Of a stretch of 64,000 nucleotides of DNA, positions 1 to 8,333 are shown in pieces (within the stretch, counting starts at the first letter, position 1; each line of letters begins with the position of its first letter). The position numbers and the translations under genes are program-made. The DNA is taken from the NCBI RefSeq assembly GCF_004919085.1, contig NZ_STGL01000005.1:62001-126000 (forward strand), in the 5' to 3' direction. The notes under the pieces are model-generated. The model saw nothing but the letters and a program-made list of their open reading frames with translations. It was not told the origin of the DNA and searched no databases. Source of the stretch: Nocardioides sp. GY 10127 (GTDB lineage Bacteria; Actinomycetota; Actinomycetes; Propionibacteriales; Nocardioidaceae).

Positions 1-256
1 CGGCCAGGGACAGGCAGGGTGGACGCCGCCGGGCGGCCGCGTCCGCCACCGCGTCGGCCAAGGACTCGGCACGCTCGTCGGCCGAGCCGCGCGGCCCGGC
101 GTCCACCTCCCCGTAGAAGGCGAGGGTGACGTGCCGGCCCGACGGGTCCGCGAGCCGGAGCCCAGCAGCCGCCGCGGCCTCGCGCCGCGGCTCGACGAAC
201 GCCTCCAGGTGCGCGAGCGCCTCGGGCGGCGGGACGAGCGCGGCGAAGAGCCTCAC
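1..256 (-). CDS. thpR: RNA 2',3'-cyclic phosphodiesterase (2'-5' RNA ligase family), partial
   Basis: The first 85 codons of a gene that runs off the left edge. The GTG start at 256-254 gives MRLFAALVPPPEALAHLEAF, the typical opening of the LigT/ThpR family, followed around residues 43-49 by HVTLAFY. That segment is the first of the two HxT/S catalytic motifs; the second lies outside the window. Family members hydrolyse 2',3'-cyclic phosphate ends of RNA in the cytoplasm. The start lies 2 nt after the stop of the VIT transporter gene, so the two are probably co-transcribed. The call rests on the N-terminal signature and one motif only. Confidence 0.8.
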   Translation of the reverse strand, partial: MRLFAALVPPPEALAHLEAFVEPRREAAAAAGLRLADPSGRHVTLAFYGEVDAGPRGSADERAESLADAVADAAARRRPPCLSLA

Positions 257-258
257 GC

Positions 259-1077
259 TCAGAGGTGCGTGCCCAGCAGGGTCCCGATGCCGTACGTGAC
301 GGCCATGGCGAACAGGCCGCCGCCGACGTTGCGGAGCACCGCGCGGGTGCGCGGGGCGTCCCCGAACCAGGCGCTGGACCAGCCGGTGACGGCGAGCGCC
401 ACGGCTACCGCCACCACGGTGACGGCCACGCGCCACGTCGCCCCCACGAGGACGATGGTGAGCAGCGGCAGGAGCGCACCGACCGTGAACGCGAGCATCG
501 ACGCGAGCGCCGCGGCCCAGGGGTTGGTGAGGTCGTCGGGGTCGATGCCGAGCTCGGCCTCCGCGTGGGCGCGCAGCGCGTCGTGCTCGGTCAGCTGGAC
601 GGCGACCTCGCGCGCCAGCTCGGGGGTGAGCCCCTTGGCCTGGTAGATCCCGGTGAGCTCCTCCAGCTCTTCCTCCGGTGTCTCGGCCAGCTCGCGGCGC
701 TCGACCTCCAGGACGGCGCGCTCGGAGTCGCGCTGGGTGCTCACCGAGACGTACTCGCCGGCCGCCATGCTCAGCGCGCCGGCCACCAGCCCGGCCACGC
801 CCGCGACCACGAGCGAGCCGCGGTCGCTGGTCGCCCCGGCGACACCGACGACGATGCCCGCGGTCGACACGATGCCGTCGTTGGCGCCCAGCACCGCCGC
901 CCGCAGCCAGTTGAGCCTCTGGTGGAGGCTGTCGTCGTGCGGCTCGTCGTGGGCCGCGTCCTCGGGGGCGCCACCGGTCGGCTCGGTGGGCTCGTGCACG
1001 GCCTGGTCCGTCGTCATGCGTCGATCATCGTCGGCCGAGCCGTCCCCGTCCACGCAGGTCAGGCTGTCCTTCGTCAC
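259..1077 (-). CDS. VIT1/CCC1 family Fe2+/Mn2+ transporter
   Basis: A membrane protein of the vacuolar iron transporter (VIT/CCC1, formerly DUF125) family, whose members move Fe2+ or Mn2+ across membranes. Residues about 55-80 hold the family signature LRAAVLGANDGIVS; a second helix ends in AAGEYVSVSTQ (about 105-114); residues 118-180 form the Glu-rich cytosolic metal-binding segment; two or three further helices follow. The GTG start at 1077 is preceded by AGAAGGG. An ATG at 1017 would remove 20 poorly conserved N-terminal residues and cannot be excluded. The gene sits 49 nt downstream of an MFS exporter gene and just before thpR. The transported metal cannot be told from sequence. Confidence 0.88.
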   Translation of the reverse strand: MTKDSLTCVDGDGSADDDRRMTTDQAVHEPTEPTGGAPEDAAHDEPHDDSLHQRLNWLRAAVLGANDGIVSTAGIVVGVAGATSDRGSLVVAGVAGLVAGALSMAAGEYVSVSTQRDSERAVLEVERRELAETPEEELEELTGIYQAKGLTPELAREVAVQLTEHDALRAHAEAELGIDPDDLTNPWAAALASMLAFTVGALLPLLTIVLVGATWRVAVTVVAVAVALAVTGWSSAWFGDAPRTRAVLRNVGGGLFAMAVTYGIGTLLGTHL

Positions 1078-1126
1078 CCTCGGGCACCCTTCTGGTCGAG
1101 GCTGGTCGCGGCGGGACTCGGCGGGG

Positions 1127-2716
1127 TCAGGCGGACGCCGTGCGGGCCGCCGGGCCGGGCGTGCCGGGCGTGCCCGTCGGCCGGTCGCCGGCGTCCCCGT
1201 CCGAGGCGGCGTCCGTGTCCGGGGCGGGCGCGGCGTCCGGGCTGTCGTGGTCGGCCTTCACGTGCCGCGGCATCACCAGGCCGGCGCCGACGAGCGCGAG
1301 GGACACGATCGCCGCCCCGACGAACACGACGCGGATCGCCGAGTGCAGGACGCCGCCGGACAGCTCCTCCAACGACGGGGCGTCGCTGCCGAGGCGGGCG
1401 GTGACCACCGCGTTGGCGAGCGCACCGAACACGGCCGTGCCCAGCACCGAGCCCACCGACCGCGCGAACATGGCGGTGCCGGTGGCCACGCCGCGGCGCG
1501 CCCAGTCGACGCTGGACTGCGCCGCCACGATGGAGGGGCTGACCACGAGGCCGAACCCGAGACCCAGCACGAAGCAGGGCAACGCCAGCATGAGCAGGGA
1601 GCTGTCGGGGCCCACCAGCAGGAGGAGCGCCCCGCCCACGACGCCGAACGCGGCGCCGAGGAGCATCGCGGCGCGGTAGCCCCAGCGCAGGTAGATCCGG
1701 CCGGCGTTGGACGCGGCGATCGGCCAGCCGACGAGCATCGCGGCCAGCGCGAGGCCCGAGACCAGCGCGCCGTGGCCGAGGACGCTCTGGGCGTACAGCG
1801 GCACGTACGAGGTGAGCCCGAGCATCATCACGCCCACGACCAGGCTGCCGAGCATGGCCGAGCCGACGACCCGGTGGCCGAACACCCACGGCGGGAGCAC
1901 GGGCTGCTCGACCCGACGCTCGACCAGTGCGAACGCCACCAGCGTGACGACCGCCAGCGCCACGAGACCGAGGCTGACGGGCGACGTCCAGGACCACTCC
2001 ACGCCTCCCTCGAGCAGCGCCAGCAGCAGCGAGACGCCACCGATCGCGAGCAGGGAGGACCCGAGGACGTCGACGGGCTGGCGCTGCCGCTGCACCTTCT
2101 CGTGGAAGTTGCGGGCCAGGACGTAGGCGGCGACCACGCCGAGCGGGAGGTTGATCGCGAAGATCGCGCGCCAGGAGACGTAGTCGGCGAAGACACCACC
2201 GAGCGTCGGGCCGACGACGGAGGACGTGGCCCACACCGCGGCGATGTAGCCCTGGACCACGGACCGCTCGGCCGCGGTGTACAGGTCGCCGATGATCGTG
2301 ATGCCGACCGGCTGGATCGCGCCGGCGCCCAGGCCCTGGATCGCCCGGAAGACGATGAGCGGGACCATCCCCCAGGCCACCATGCAGAGCAGCGAGCCGA
2401 GGACGAACAGGCCGATGCCCAGCAGGGCCATGGGCTTGCGGCCGAACTGGTCGGAGAGCTTGGCGTACAGCGGCGTGCTGATCGCCTGGGCCAACAGGTA
2501 GACGCTGAAGAGCCACGGGAACTGCGTGAAGCCGCCCAGGTCCTCCACGACCGCCGGCACCGCGGTGGCCAGCACGGTCGCGTCGATGGCCACCAGCGCC
2601 GTGCTGAGCATGACGGCCAGGAGCACGGGGCCGCGCTCGGACCGCAGGCCCACGGAGGCGCGGCTGATCTGGGGAGCACTCACGTGCGTCCCCAACTCGT
2701 CGCCCGTGGCAACCAT
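1127..2716 (-). CDS. MFS drug exporter, DHA2 (14-TMS, EmrB/QacA) family
   Basis: A 529-residue proton-coupled efflux protein of the DHA2 branch of the major facilitator superfamily. Helix 1 carries IDATVLATAVPAVVEDLG, matching motif D1 of 14-helix exporters, and the loop 2-3 motif LSDQFGRKP is the MFS motif A. Hydrophobic segments continue to about residue 485 and a hydrophilic Asp/Ala-rich tail follows. The ATG at 2716 has only an abutting AGGGA. A GTG at 2683 (M-SAPQISRAS) is an equally plausible start. It may be co-transcribed with the downstream VIT gene. The substrate is unknown. Confidence 0.9.
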   Translation of the reverse strand: MVATGDELGTHVSAPQISRASVGLRSERGPVLLAVMLSTALVAIDATVLATAVPAVVEDLGGFTQFPWLFSVYLLAQAISTPLYAKLSDQFGRKPMALLGIGLFVLGSLLCMVAWGMVPLIVFRAIQGLGAGAIQPVGITIIGDLYTAAERSVVQGYIAAVWATSSVVGPTLGGVFADYVSWRAIFAINLPLGVVAAYVLARNFHEKVQRQRQPVDVLGSSLLAIGGVSLLLALLEGGVEWSWTSPVSLGLVALAVVTLVAFALVERRVEQPVLPPWVFGHRVVGSAMLGSLVVGVMMLGLTSYVPLYAQSVLGHGALVSGLALAAMLVGWPIAASNAGRIYLRWGYRAAMLLGAAFGVVGGALLLLVGPDSSLLMLALPCFVLGLGFGLVVSPSIVAAQSSVDWARRGVATGTAMFARSVGSVLGTAVFGALANAVVTARLGSDAPSLEELSGGVLHSAIRVVFVGAAIVSLALVGAGLVMPRHVKADHDSPDAAPAPDTDAASDGDAGDRPTGTPGTPGPAARTASA

Positions 2717-2785
2717 TCCCTGCGGCTGGACCGGTCCGGCCCGGCGCCCCGACCACCCGGGGTCAGGCGCTCACCGGCTCGGGGC

Positions 2786-3940
2786 TCAGAGCCCCAGGTC
2801 GCGCCCGATGAGCTCCTTCATGATCTCGTTCGAGCCGGCCCAGATCTTCGAGACCCGCGCGTCGCGCCAGGCGCGGGCGACGCGGTACTCGTTCATGAAC
2901 CCGTAGCCGCCGTGCAGCTGCACGCAGTGGTCGAGGATGCGGTTCTGGATCTCGGAGGTCCACCACTTCGCCTTGGCGGCGTCGACCGGCGTGAGCTCCT
3001 TCTTGCTGTGGGCCAGCACGCACTGGTCGACGTAGGCCTGGGTGACGTCGACCTGCGTGAACAGCTCGGCCAGCAGGAACTTGTTGTGCTGGAAGGAGCC
3101 GATGGGGGCGCCGAACGCGGCACGCTCCTTGGTGTACTCCAGCGTCTCCAGGAGGATCTGCTTGGCGTGGGCGAGGTTGGAGATGGCGCAGCCCAGGCGC
3201 TCCTGCGGCAGCTTCTGCATCATGTGGATGAAGCCGCCGTCGACCTGGCCGACGACGTCGGCCTCGGTGACGCGGACGTTCTCGAAGAACAGCTCCGCGG
3301 TGTCGGACTCGTCCTGCCCGACCTTGTCGAGCTTGCGGCCGCGGCTGAAGCCGGGCGCGCTGGTCTCGATGCCGAACAGCGTGATGCCGCGGGCGCCCTT
3401 CTCGGGGCTGGTGCGCACGGCGGTCACCACGAGGTCGGCGGAGTAGCCGTTGGTGATGAAGGTCTTCGAGCCGTTGACGACCCAGCCGTCCCCGTCGCGG
3501 ACGCCGGTCGTCTTGAGGGCGGCGAGGTCGGAGCCGCCGGACGGCTCGGTCATGCCGATCGCGCAGAGCAGCTCGCCGCTGGCGACCCGCGGCAGCCAGC
3601 GCTCGTGCTGGTCTGCCGTGCCGAGCTCGACGAGGTACGGCGCGACGATGTCGGAGTGGATGCCGACGCAGCTCGAGAGCGCGGCGTTGACGAAGGAGAG
3701 CTCCTCCATCAGGACGGCGTTGAACCGGTAGTCCCCGTCCTTGAGGTCGCCGGCGCCGCCGAACTGCTCCGGGATCTCCAGGCCGAGGAAGCCCTGCTTG
3801 CCCGCCTCGAGCCAGAACTCACGGGGCAGCGCCTTCGCGACGGCGTGCTCCTCGACGTGGGGCACCACCGAACGCTGCAGGAACTCGCGCACCGAGTCCC
3901 GGAAGGCCTCGTGGTCGTCTTCGTAGATCGTCCGCTCCAT
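2786..3940 (-). CDS. Acyl-CoA dehydrogenase, long-chain/isovaleryl-like
   Basis: A 384-residue FAD enzyme that introduces the 2,3-double bond in acyl-CoA, feeding electrons to ETF. The family motifs IGMTEPSGGSDLAAL and the C-terminal YGFMNEYRVARAWRDARVSK are clear. The usual short-chain catalytic Glu in IYEGT is absent: the sequence is IWAGSNEIMKELIGRDLGL. This matches the LCAD/isovaleryl class, where the base sits in the helix before RxAFG; here that helix is LETLEYTKERAAFG and contains suitable Glu residues. No Shine-Dalgarno sequence precedes the ATG. A TACGCT box 7 nt upstream suggests a leaderless message. The acyl chain specificity is inferred, not certain. Confidence 0.9.
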   Translation of the reverse strand: MERTIYEDDHEAFRDSVREFLQRSVVPHVEEHAVAKALPREFWLEAGKQGFLGLEIPEQFGGAGDLKDGDYRFNAVLMEELSFVNAALSSCVGIHSDIVAPYLVELGTADQHERWLPRVASGELLCAIGMTEPSGGSDLAALKTTGVRDGDGWVVNGSKTFITNGYSADLVVTAVRTSPEKGARGITLFGIETSAPGFSRGRKLDKVGQDESDTAELFFENVRVTEADVVGQVDGGFIHMMQKLPQERLGCAISNLAHAKQILLETLEYTKERAAFGAPIGSFQHNKFLLAELFTQVDVTQAYVDQCVLAHSKKELTPVDAAKAKWWTSEIQNRILDHCVQLHGGYGFMNEYRVARAWRDARVSKIWAGSNEIMKELIGRDLGL

Positions 3941-3963
3941 GGGGAGGAGCGTACGCCCGGACG

Positions 3964-4404
3964 CTACTGTTCGGTAACCTCTTCCCGCTCGGAACCTTCA
4001 GCCCCGGCGGGAAGATCGGGCAGGCGCTTGGCGAACCGCTCCCACGCCGCCTGGCGCGTCACGCCGAGGGTGCGGCCGATGTGGGCCCAGGAGATGCCGG
4101 ACTCACGAGCGACGGCCACCCAGGTGAAGAGGAACCGCTCCACCTGGCGCGAGGCGGCCACGATCCGGGGCAGCGCCTCGAGGATCTCGGCCTCGGAGCG
4201 GTCCTTCCACGCCACGTCCACCAGGTCGGGGACCTCGCCGGACGTGACGAGCAGGTGGGCCGTCTCCACGCACTCGGCGCAGCAGAGGACGCCGAAGCCA
4301 CCCACCACGCGATCGTCGGCGGAGGCGGTGCGGCCGCAGAACGAGCACACCTTGCCCTCGGGGTCGAGCAGCACGGGTCGCTCGCGCCGGTCCACTGGTT
4401 CCAT
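3964..4404 (-). CDS. ClpX-type C4 zinc finger / helix-turn-helix protein, paralogue A
   Basis: A 146-residue protein of unknown function. Residues C20, C23, C42 and C45 form a CxxC-N18-CxxC finger like the zf-C4_ClpX domain. A helical middle (about 70-100, with SRQVERFLFTWVAVAR) follows, then a helix-turn-helix at 104-129 ending in TRQAAWERFAKRLP. It is the first of three tandem paralogues on the minus strand, with 227 nt of non-coding DNA before the next one, so it is probably transcribed separately. The zinc finger is seen directly; DNA binding is inferred from the HTH. It has no ATPase domain, so it is not ClpX itself. Confidence 0.75.
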   Translation of the reverse strand: MEPVDRRERPVLLDPEGKVCSFCGRTASADDRVVGGFGVLCCAECVETAHLLVTSGEVPDLVDVAWKDRSEAEILEALPRIVAASRQVERFLFTWVAVARESGISWAHIGRTLGVTRQAAWERFAKRLPDLPAGAEGSEREEVTEQ

Positions 4405-4462
4405 GTCACACCCATCGTCGGCGGTACGACCCGCCTGAGCCTGGAGTCAAGAAATACTGTCG

Positions 4463-4487
4463 TCGGCCCCGGAACCGTTGGGGCCGA
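4463..4487. other. Hairpin upstream of paralogue A
   Basis: TCGGCCCC at 4463-4470 pairs perfectly with GGGGCCGA at 4480-4487 around a 9-nt loop. It lies between paralogues B and A, 59 nt upstream of the start of A. It could be the terminator of B or an operator. A TTGACT box on the minus strand at about 4450-4445 may be the -35 of A. Confidence 0.4.
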
Positions 4488-4631
4488 TCATGCCAGCAGC
4501 GGCACTCCCGCGGGACGAAGGGTGGGCGGGGCGTGTCGGCCAGAAGAGTGTGAGGCGGGCCACCCGCCGCCGTGGGCACGACGGCCGGCGGGCGGCCCGC
4601 AGGTGACCGGGGAGAGGCCCGGCCGGCGGGC

Positions 4632-5099
4632 TCAGCGGCCCGCGGTCACCACGCCGTAGCGGGACTCGGCACGGGCGGCCTCGGACGGGGCGACGTGGTC
4701 GGCCACGTCGGTGCCGTCGGCGCCCGGCAGGCGCTTCGCGAAGCGCTCCCAGGCGGCCTGACGGGTGGTGCCGACGACGCCGCCGATGCGGGCCCAGCTC
4801 AGGCGTGCGTCCCGGGTGCGGCCCACCCAGGCGACGAGCTCGCGCTCGGCCTGGCGCGAGGCCTCGAGGGAACGGGCGAGGCCGGCCAGCAGGTCGATGC
4901 CGGCCCAGCGGTCGGCACCGGCACCGGACTCCAGGGCGCGACCGGCCTCGGCCGCGCACCCGGCGCAGATGTAGGAGCCGAAGCCCGGGTACAGCGCGTC
5001 GCCGGCGACGGGCTCGAGGCAGAAGCTGCAGGACGCCGCGGCGCCGAGCGAGGGCTCGTTCGCGGGGGCGCTGGACGTGGGGGACGTAGTCGGGGACAC
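4632..5099 (-). CDS. ClpX-type C4 zinc finger / helix-turn-helix protein, paralogue B
   Basis: A 155-residue paralogue of its two neighbours. Zinc ligands are C24, C27, C45 and C48, preceded by a Ser/Thr/Pro-rich N-terminal tail. The region about 78-95 repeats the SRQAERELVAWVGRTR helix and residues 100-125 are the helix-turn-helix ending TRQAAWERFAKRLP. A 30-residue C-terminal extension is unrelated to the others. The GTG start at 5099 lies after CAAGATGTCGCC, without a strong Shine-Dalgarno. A pair of direct repeats lies 60-80 nt upstream. Function unknown; a DNA-binding role is inferred from the HTH. Confidence 0.72.
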   Translation of the reverse strand: MSPTTSPTSSAPANEPSLGAAASCSFCLEPVAGDALYPGFGSYICAGCAAEAGRALESGAGADRWAGIDLLAGLARSLEASRQAERELVAWVGRTRDARLSWARIGGVVGTTRQAAWERFAKRLPGADGTDVADHVAPSEAARAESRYGVVTAGR

Positions 5100-5159
5100 G
5101 GCGACATCTTGCCTCGTCGCGGACCCCTCCCGAGCCCACCTGGGGCCCGGAGCGGGCTA

Positions 5160-5179
5160 ATCACAGGGTCATCACAGGG
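5160..5179. repeat. Direct repeat ATCACAGGG x2 upstream of paralogue B
   Basis: ATCACAGGG occurs at 5160-5168 and again at 5171-5179, an 11-bp period (one helical turn), in the 174-nt gap between paralogues C and B. The spacing and position, 61-80 nt upstream of the start of B, suit a regulator-binding site. No match to a known operator is claimed. Confidence 0.35.
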
Positions 5180-5273
5180 ACTTCGTGGTCATCCCTGGGC
5201 TGACAGCCGCGACACGCGGGAAACCTGTGCCCGACGTCACCGCCGTGGCGTCACGTCCGGGCGGCCGGAACGC

Positions 5274-5786
5274 TCAGCGCACCTCGTCGGTGGCGCGGTC
5301 GTCGTCGGCTCCGCCGGAGCCGGCGGCCGGGGCGTCCGCCGGGCCCGAGCCCTCGGCGAGCAGCTCGGTGACGTCGGGCAGCCGACGGGCGAACCGCTCC
5401 CAGGCGGCCTGGCGGGTCGTCCCGAAGACGTCCCCGACCGCCGCCCACGAGTAGCCGTGCGCCCGGGCGATCGCGACCCAGGTGAAGAGGAACTCGTCGG
5501 CCTGGCGGGCGGAGGCCCGCATGATCCGGAGACCGTCGAGGACCCCGGCGTTCGTGCCGTCCTCCCAGTAGGCGGGGACGCCGCCCGGCTGCACGTCCGC
5601 CGGGTCGGTGCCGTCCAGCATCGCCAGGGCGCCCACGAGGCACGCGCGGCAGATGAGCGCGCCGTACCCGCCGGCGAGCGGTCGGTCCTCGGCTGCGCCG
5701 TGGCCGCAGAACGAGCAGATCTTGCCCGCGGTGGTCTGCTCCACCGCGCTGTACTGCTGCCCCTCGGGGTCGGCTGCCGTGTCCAT
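5274..5786 (-). CDS. ClpX-type C4 zinc finger / helix-turn-helix protein, paralogue C
   Basis: A 170-residue member of the same set. C24, C27, C46 and C49 make the zinc finger (CSFCGHG...CRAC). The middle helix has SARQADEFLFTWVAIARAHG and the helix-turn-helix (about 111-137) ends TRQAAWERFARRLP. The Asp/Ala/Gly-rich C-terminal tail is likely disordered. It is closest to paralogue A in the middle helix (FLFTWVA) and lies divergent from treX across 246 nt. The ATG at 5786 follows GGATACCCATCC, possibly a leaderless arrangement. Function unknown. Confidence 0.74.
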   Translation of the reverse strand: MDTAADPEGQQYSAVEQTTAGKICSFCGHGAAEDRPLAGGYGALICRACLVGALAMLDGTDPADVQPGGVPAYWEDGTNAGVLDGLRIMRASARQADEFLFTWVAIARAHGYSWAAVGDVFGTTRQAAWERFARRLPDVTELLAEGSGPADAPAAGSGGADDDRATDEVR

Positions 5787-6032
5787 GGATGGGTATCCAA
5801 CCAGTCAGGTGGCGGTGTACGAGCGCACAGGGGACTCATGGCTCCCACCTGGGCGGACGTCGGCTTCCGACAGGGGCCCCACCAACGCCCGGACGCACCG
5901 ACGGGTGAGTCCCCCCGCGGTGCAAGGTGATGTGCGCCGCCCGCCGCCCCTGCTTGAGTGCGCGGTGGCGGGGTACCACCCCGGCGAGGAACCACCGCGG
6001 GCCCACCGCGGTGGCGTCGAGGAGGGGAGCAG

Positions 6033-8333
6033 ATGGAGATCTGGCCGGGCAACGCCTATCCGCTGGGGGCCACGTTCGACGGCACCGGCACGAACTTCGC
6101 CCTCTTCAGCGAGGTCGCCGAACGCGTCGAGCTGTGCCTGTTCGACGACGGGGACGGCGACGACGGCGCCCTGGTCGAGACCCGCGTCGAGCTCACGGAG
6201 ATCGACGCGCACGTGTGGCACTGCTACCTGCCCGCCGTCCAGCCCGGGCAGCGCTACGGCTACCGCGTCCACGGCCCCTGGGACCCGGCACAGGGTCTGC
6301 GGTGCAACCCGAACAAGCTGCTGCTCGACCCGTACGCGAAGGCCACCTACCGCGAGATCGACTGGGACGAGAGCCTCTTCGGCTACCACTTCGGCGACGA
6401 GGACTCCCGCAACGACGGCGACTCCGCGGCGCACATGACGCTCGGGGTCGTCATCAACCCCTTCTTCGACTGGGAGGGCGACCGGCGCCCGAACCGGCCC
6501 TACAACGAGTCGCTGGTCTACGAGGCGCACGTCAAGGGTCTCACCATGCTCCACCCGGACGTCCCCGAGGAGCTGCGGGGCACCTACGCGGGCATCGCCC
6601 ACCCCGCCGTGATCGAGCACCTGGTCAAGCTCGGGGTCACCGCCGTCGAGCTCATGCCGGTCCACCAGTTCATCCAGGACTCCACGCTCCTGGAGAAGGG
6701 GCTGCGCAACTACTGGGGCTACAACACCCTCGGGTTCTTCGCCCCGCACGCGGACTACTCCTACTGGGCCCGCGACGAGCGCTACCGCGGCCAGCAGGTC
6801 CAGGAGTTCAAGGGCATGGTCAAGGCCCTGCACGAGGCGGGCATCGAGGTCGTCCTGGACGTCGTCTACAACCACACGGCCGAGGGCAACCACCTGGGCC
6901 CGACGCTGTCCTTCAAGGGCATCGACAACCAGGCGTACTACCGGATGGTCGAGGACGACCAGCGGTACTACATGGACTACACGGGCACCGGCAACAGCCT
7001 CAACGTCCGGCACCCGCACTCGCTCCAGCTGATCATGGACTCGCTGCGCTACTGGGTCACCGAGATGCACGTCGACGGGTTCCGCTTCGACCTCGCCTCC
7101 ACCCTGGCCCGCGAGTTCTACGAGGTCGACCGCCTCGCCACCTTCTTCGAGCTCGTGCAGCAGGACCCGGTGGTGAGCCAGGTGAAGCTCATCGCCGAGC
7201 CGTGGGACGTCGGCCCCGGCGGCTACCAGGTCGGCGGGTTCCCGCCGCAGTGGTCGGAGTGGAACGGCAAGTACCGCGACACGGTGCGCGACTTCTGGCG
7301 CGGTGAGCCGGTGCTCGGCGACTTCGCCAGCCGGCTGGCCGGGTCCTCCGACCTGTACGAGCACTCCGGCCGGCGTCCGTTCGCCTCCATCAACTTCGTC
7401 ACCGCCCACGACGGCTTCACCCTGCGCGACCTCGTCTCCTACAACGAGAAGCACAACGCGGCCAACGGCGAGGACAACAACGACGGCGAGAGCCACAACC
7501 GGTCCTGGAACCACGGCGTCGAGGGGCCCACGGACGACGCAGACGTGCTGCGGCTGCGCGCCCGCGCCCAGCGCAACCACCTCGCCACCCTCCTGCTGAG
7601 CCAGGGCGTGCCGATGCTGCTGCACGGTGACGAGGGCGGTCGCACCCAGGGCGGCAACAACAACACCTACGCGCAGGACTCCGAGATCTCCTGGATGCAC
7701 TGGGAGGACCTGGACCGGCCGCTCGTGGAGTTCACCGCCGCCGTCGCCCGGCTGCGGATGGAGCACCCGACCTTCCACCGCAAGCGCTTCTTCACCGGCA
7801 CCGAGGTCCGCACCGGCCCGGAGGGCGAGGACCGGCTCAACGACATCGTCTGGCTGCACGCCGAGGGCCGCCCGATGGAGGAGTGGGACTGGAAGGAGTC
7901 GCACACCGTCGGCATGTACCTCAACGGCCACGGCATCGCCGGCAAGGACGCCCGCGGCCAGACCATCACCGACGACCACTTCCTCCTCTACTTCAACGCC
8001 TGGCACGAGGACGTCGCGGTGACGCTGCCCCCCGAGGAGTTCTCGGCCCGCTGGCAGGTCGCGCTCGACACCTCCTCCTCCACCGACGAGAACGACGTCA
8101 TCCGGTGCGAGGACGGGCTGGTGCTGCCGGCGCGCAGCCTGCTCGTCCTCCAGGAGTGGACGGCCCCGCCGGTCGAGGTCGACCACTCCGTCGACGCCTC
8201 CATCGCGGCCCTCGCCGAGCACGCGGAGGCCGAGGTCGCCCAGGCCGAGCGCGCGGACGGGGCACCGGACGAGGCGGACGGGGCGGACGGGGCGGACGGG
8301 GCCTCCCCCGACGACGCGGGGGCGGACGAGTGA
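6033..8333 (+). CDS. treX: Glycogen debranching enzyme TreX/GlgX (isoamylase type)
   Basis: A 766-residue GH13 enzyme that cleaves alpha-1,6 branches of glycogen or limit dextrin, supplying linear maltodextrins to TreY and TreZ. The N-terminal CBM48-like segment has [19 protein letters not shown]. The four GH13 regions are visible: [20 protein letters not shown] (nucleophile Asp about 352), LIAEPWD (acid Glu about 388) and TAHDGF. The ATG at 6033 follows GAGGAGGGGA. The last 45 residues are an Asp/Ala/Gly tail with a 9-bp tandem repeat. It overlaps treY by 4 nt, which favours treX over a stand-alone glgX role. Confidence 0.95.
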   Translation: MEIWPGNAYPLGATFDGTGTNFALFSEVAERVELCLFDDGDGDDGALVETRVELTEIDAHVWHCYLPAVQPGQRYGYRVHGPWDPAQGLRCNPNKLLLDPYAKATYREIDWDESLFGYHFGDEDSRNDGDSAAHMTLGVVINPFFDWEGDRRPNRPYNESLVYEAHVKGLTMLHPDVPEELRGTYAGIAHPAVIEHLVKLGVTAVELMPVHQFIQDSTLLEKGLRNYWGYNTLGFFAPHADYSYWARDERYRGQQVQEFKGMVKALHEAGIEVVLDVVYNHTAEGNHLGPTLSFKGIDNQAYYRMVEDDQRYYMDYTGTGNSLNVRHPHSLQLIMDSLRYWVTEMHVDGFRFDLASTLAREFYEVDRLATFFELVQQDPVVSQVKLIAEPWDVGPGGYQVGGFPPQWSEWNGKYRDTVRDFWRGEPVLGDFASRLAGSSDLYEHSGRRPFASINFVTAHDGFTLRDLVSYNEKHNAANGEDNNDGESHNRSWNHGVEGPTDDADVLRLRARAQRNHLATLLLSQGVPMLLHGDEGGRTQGGNNNTYAQDSEISWMHWEDLDRPLVEFTAAVARLRMEHPTFHRKRFFTGTEVRTGPEGEDRLNDIVWLHAEGRPMEEWDWKESHTVGMYLNGHGIAGKDARGQTITDDHFLLYFNAWHEDVAVTLPPEEFSARWQVALDTSSSTDENDVIRCEDGLVLPARSLLVLQEWTAPPVEVDHSVDASIAALAEHAEAEVAQAERADGAPDEADGADGADGASPDDAGADE
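8274..8300 (+). repeat. 9-bp in-frame tandem repeat in the treX tail
   Basis: Three perfect copies of GCGGACGGG lie in the 3' end of treX and encode an Ala-Asp-Gly repeat in the acidic C-terminal tail. The unit length preserves frame, so copy number could vary between strains without breaking the gene. Confidence 0.8.

Noticed and set aside
653..4438. Very long open frame on the plus strand opposite the MFS and acyl-CoA dehydrogenase genes
   Set aside because: It is antisense to clear genes, with Arg/Gly/Ala/His-rich composition and no domain; such frames arise from GC bias at third codon positions.
3964..5786. Reading the zinc finger proteins as truncated ClpX
   Set aside because: They lack all AAA+ motifs and share their own HTH; each is a complete small protein with its own start and stop.
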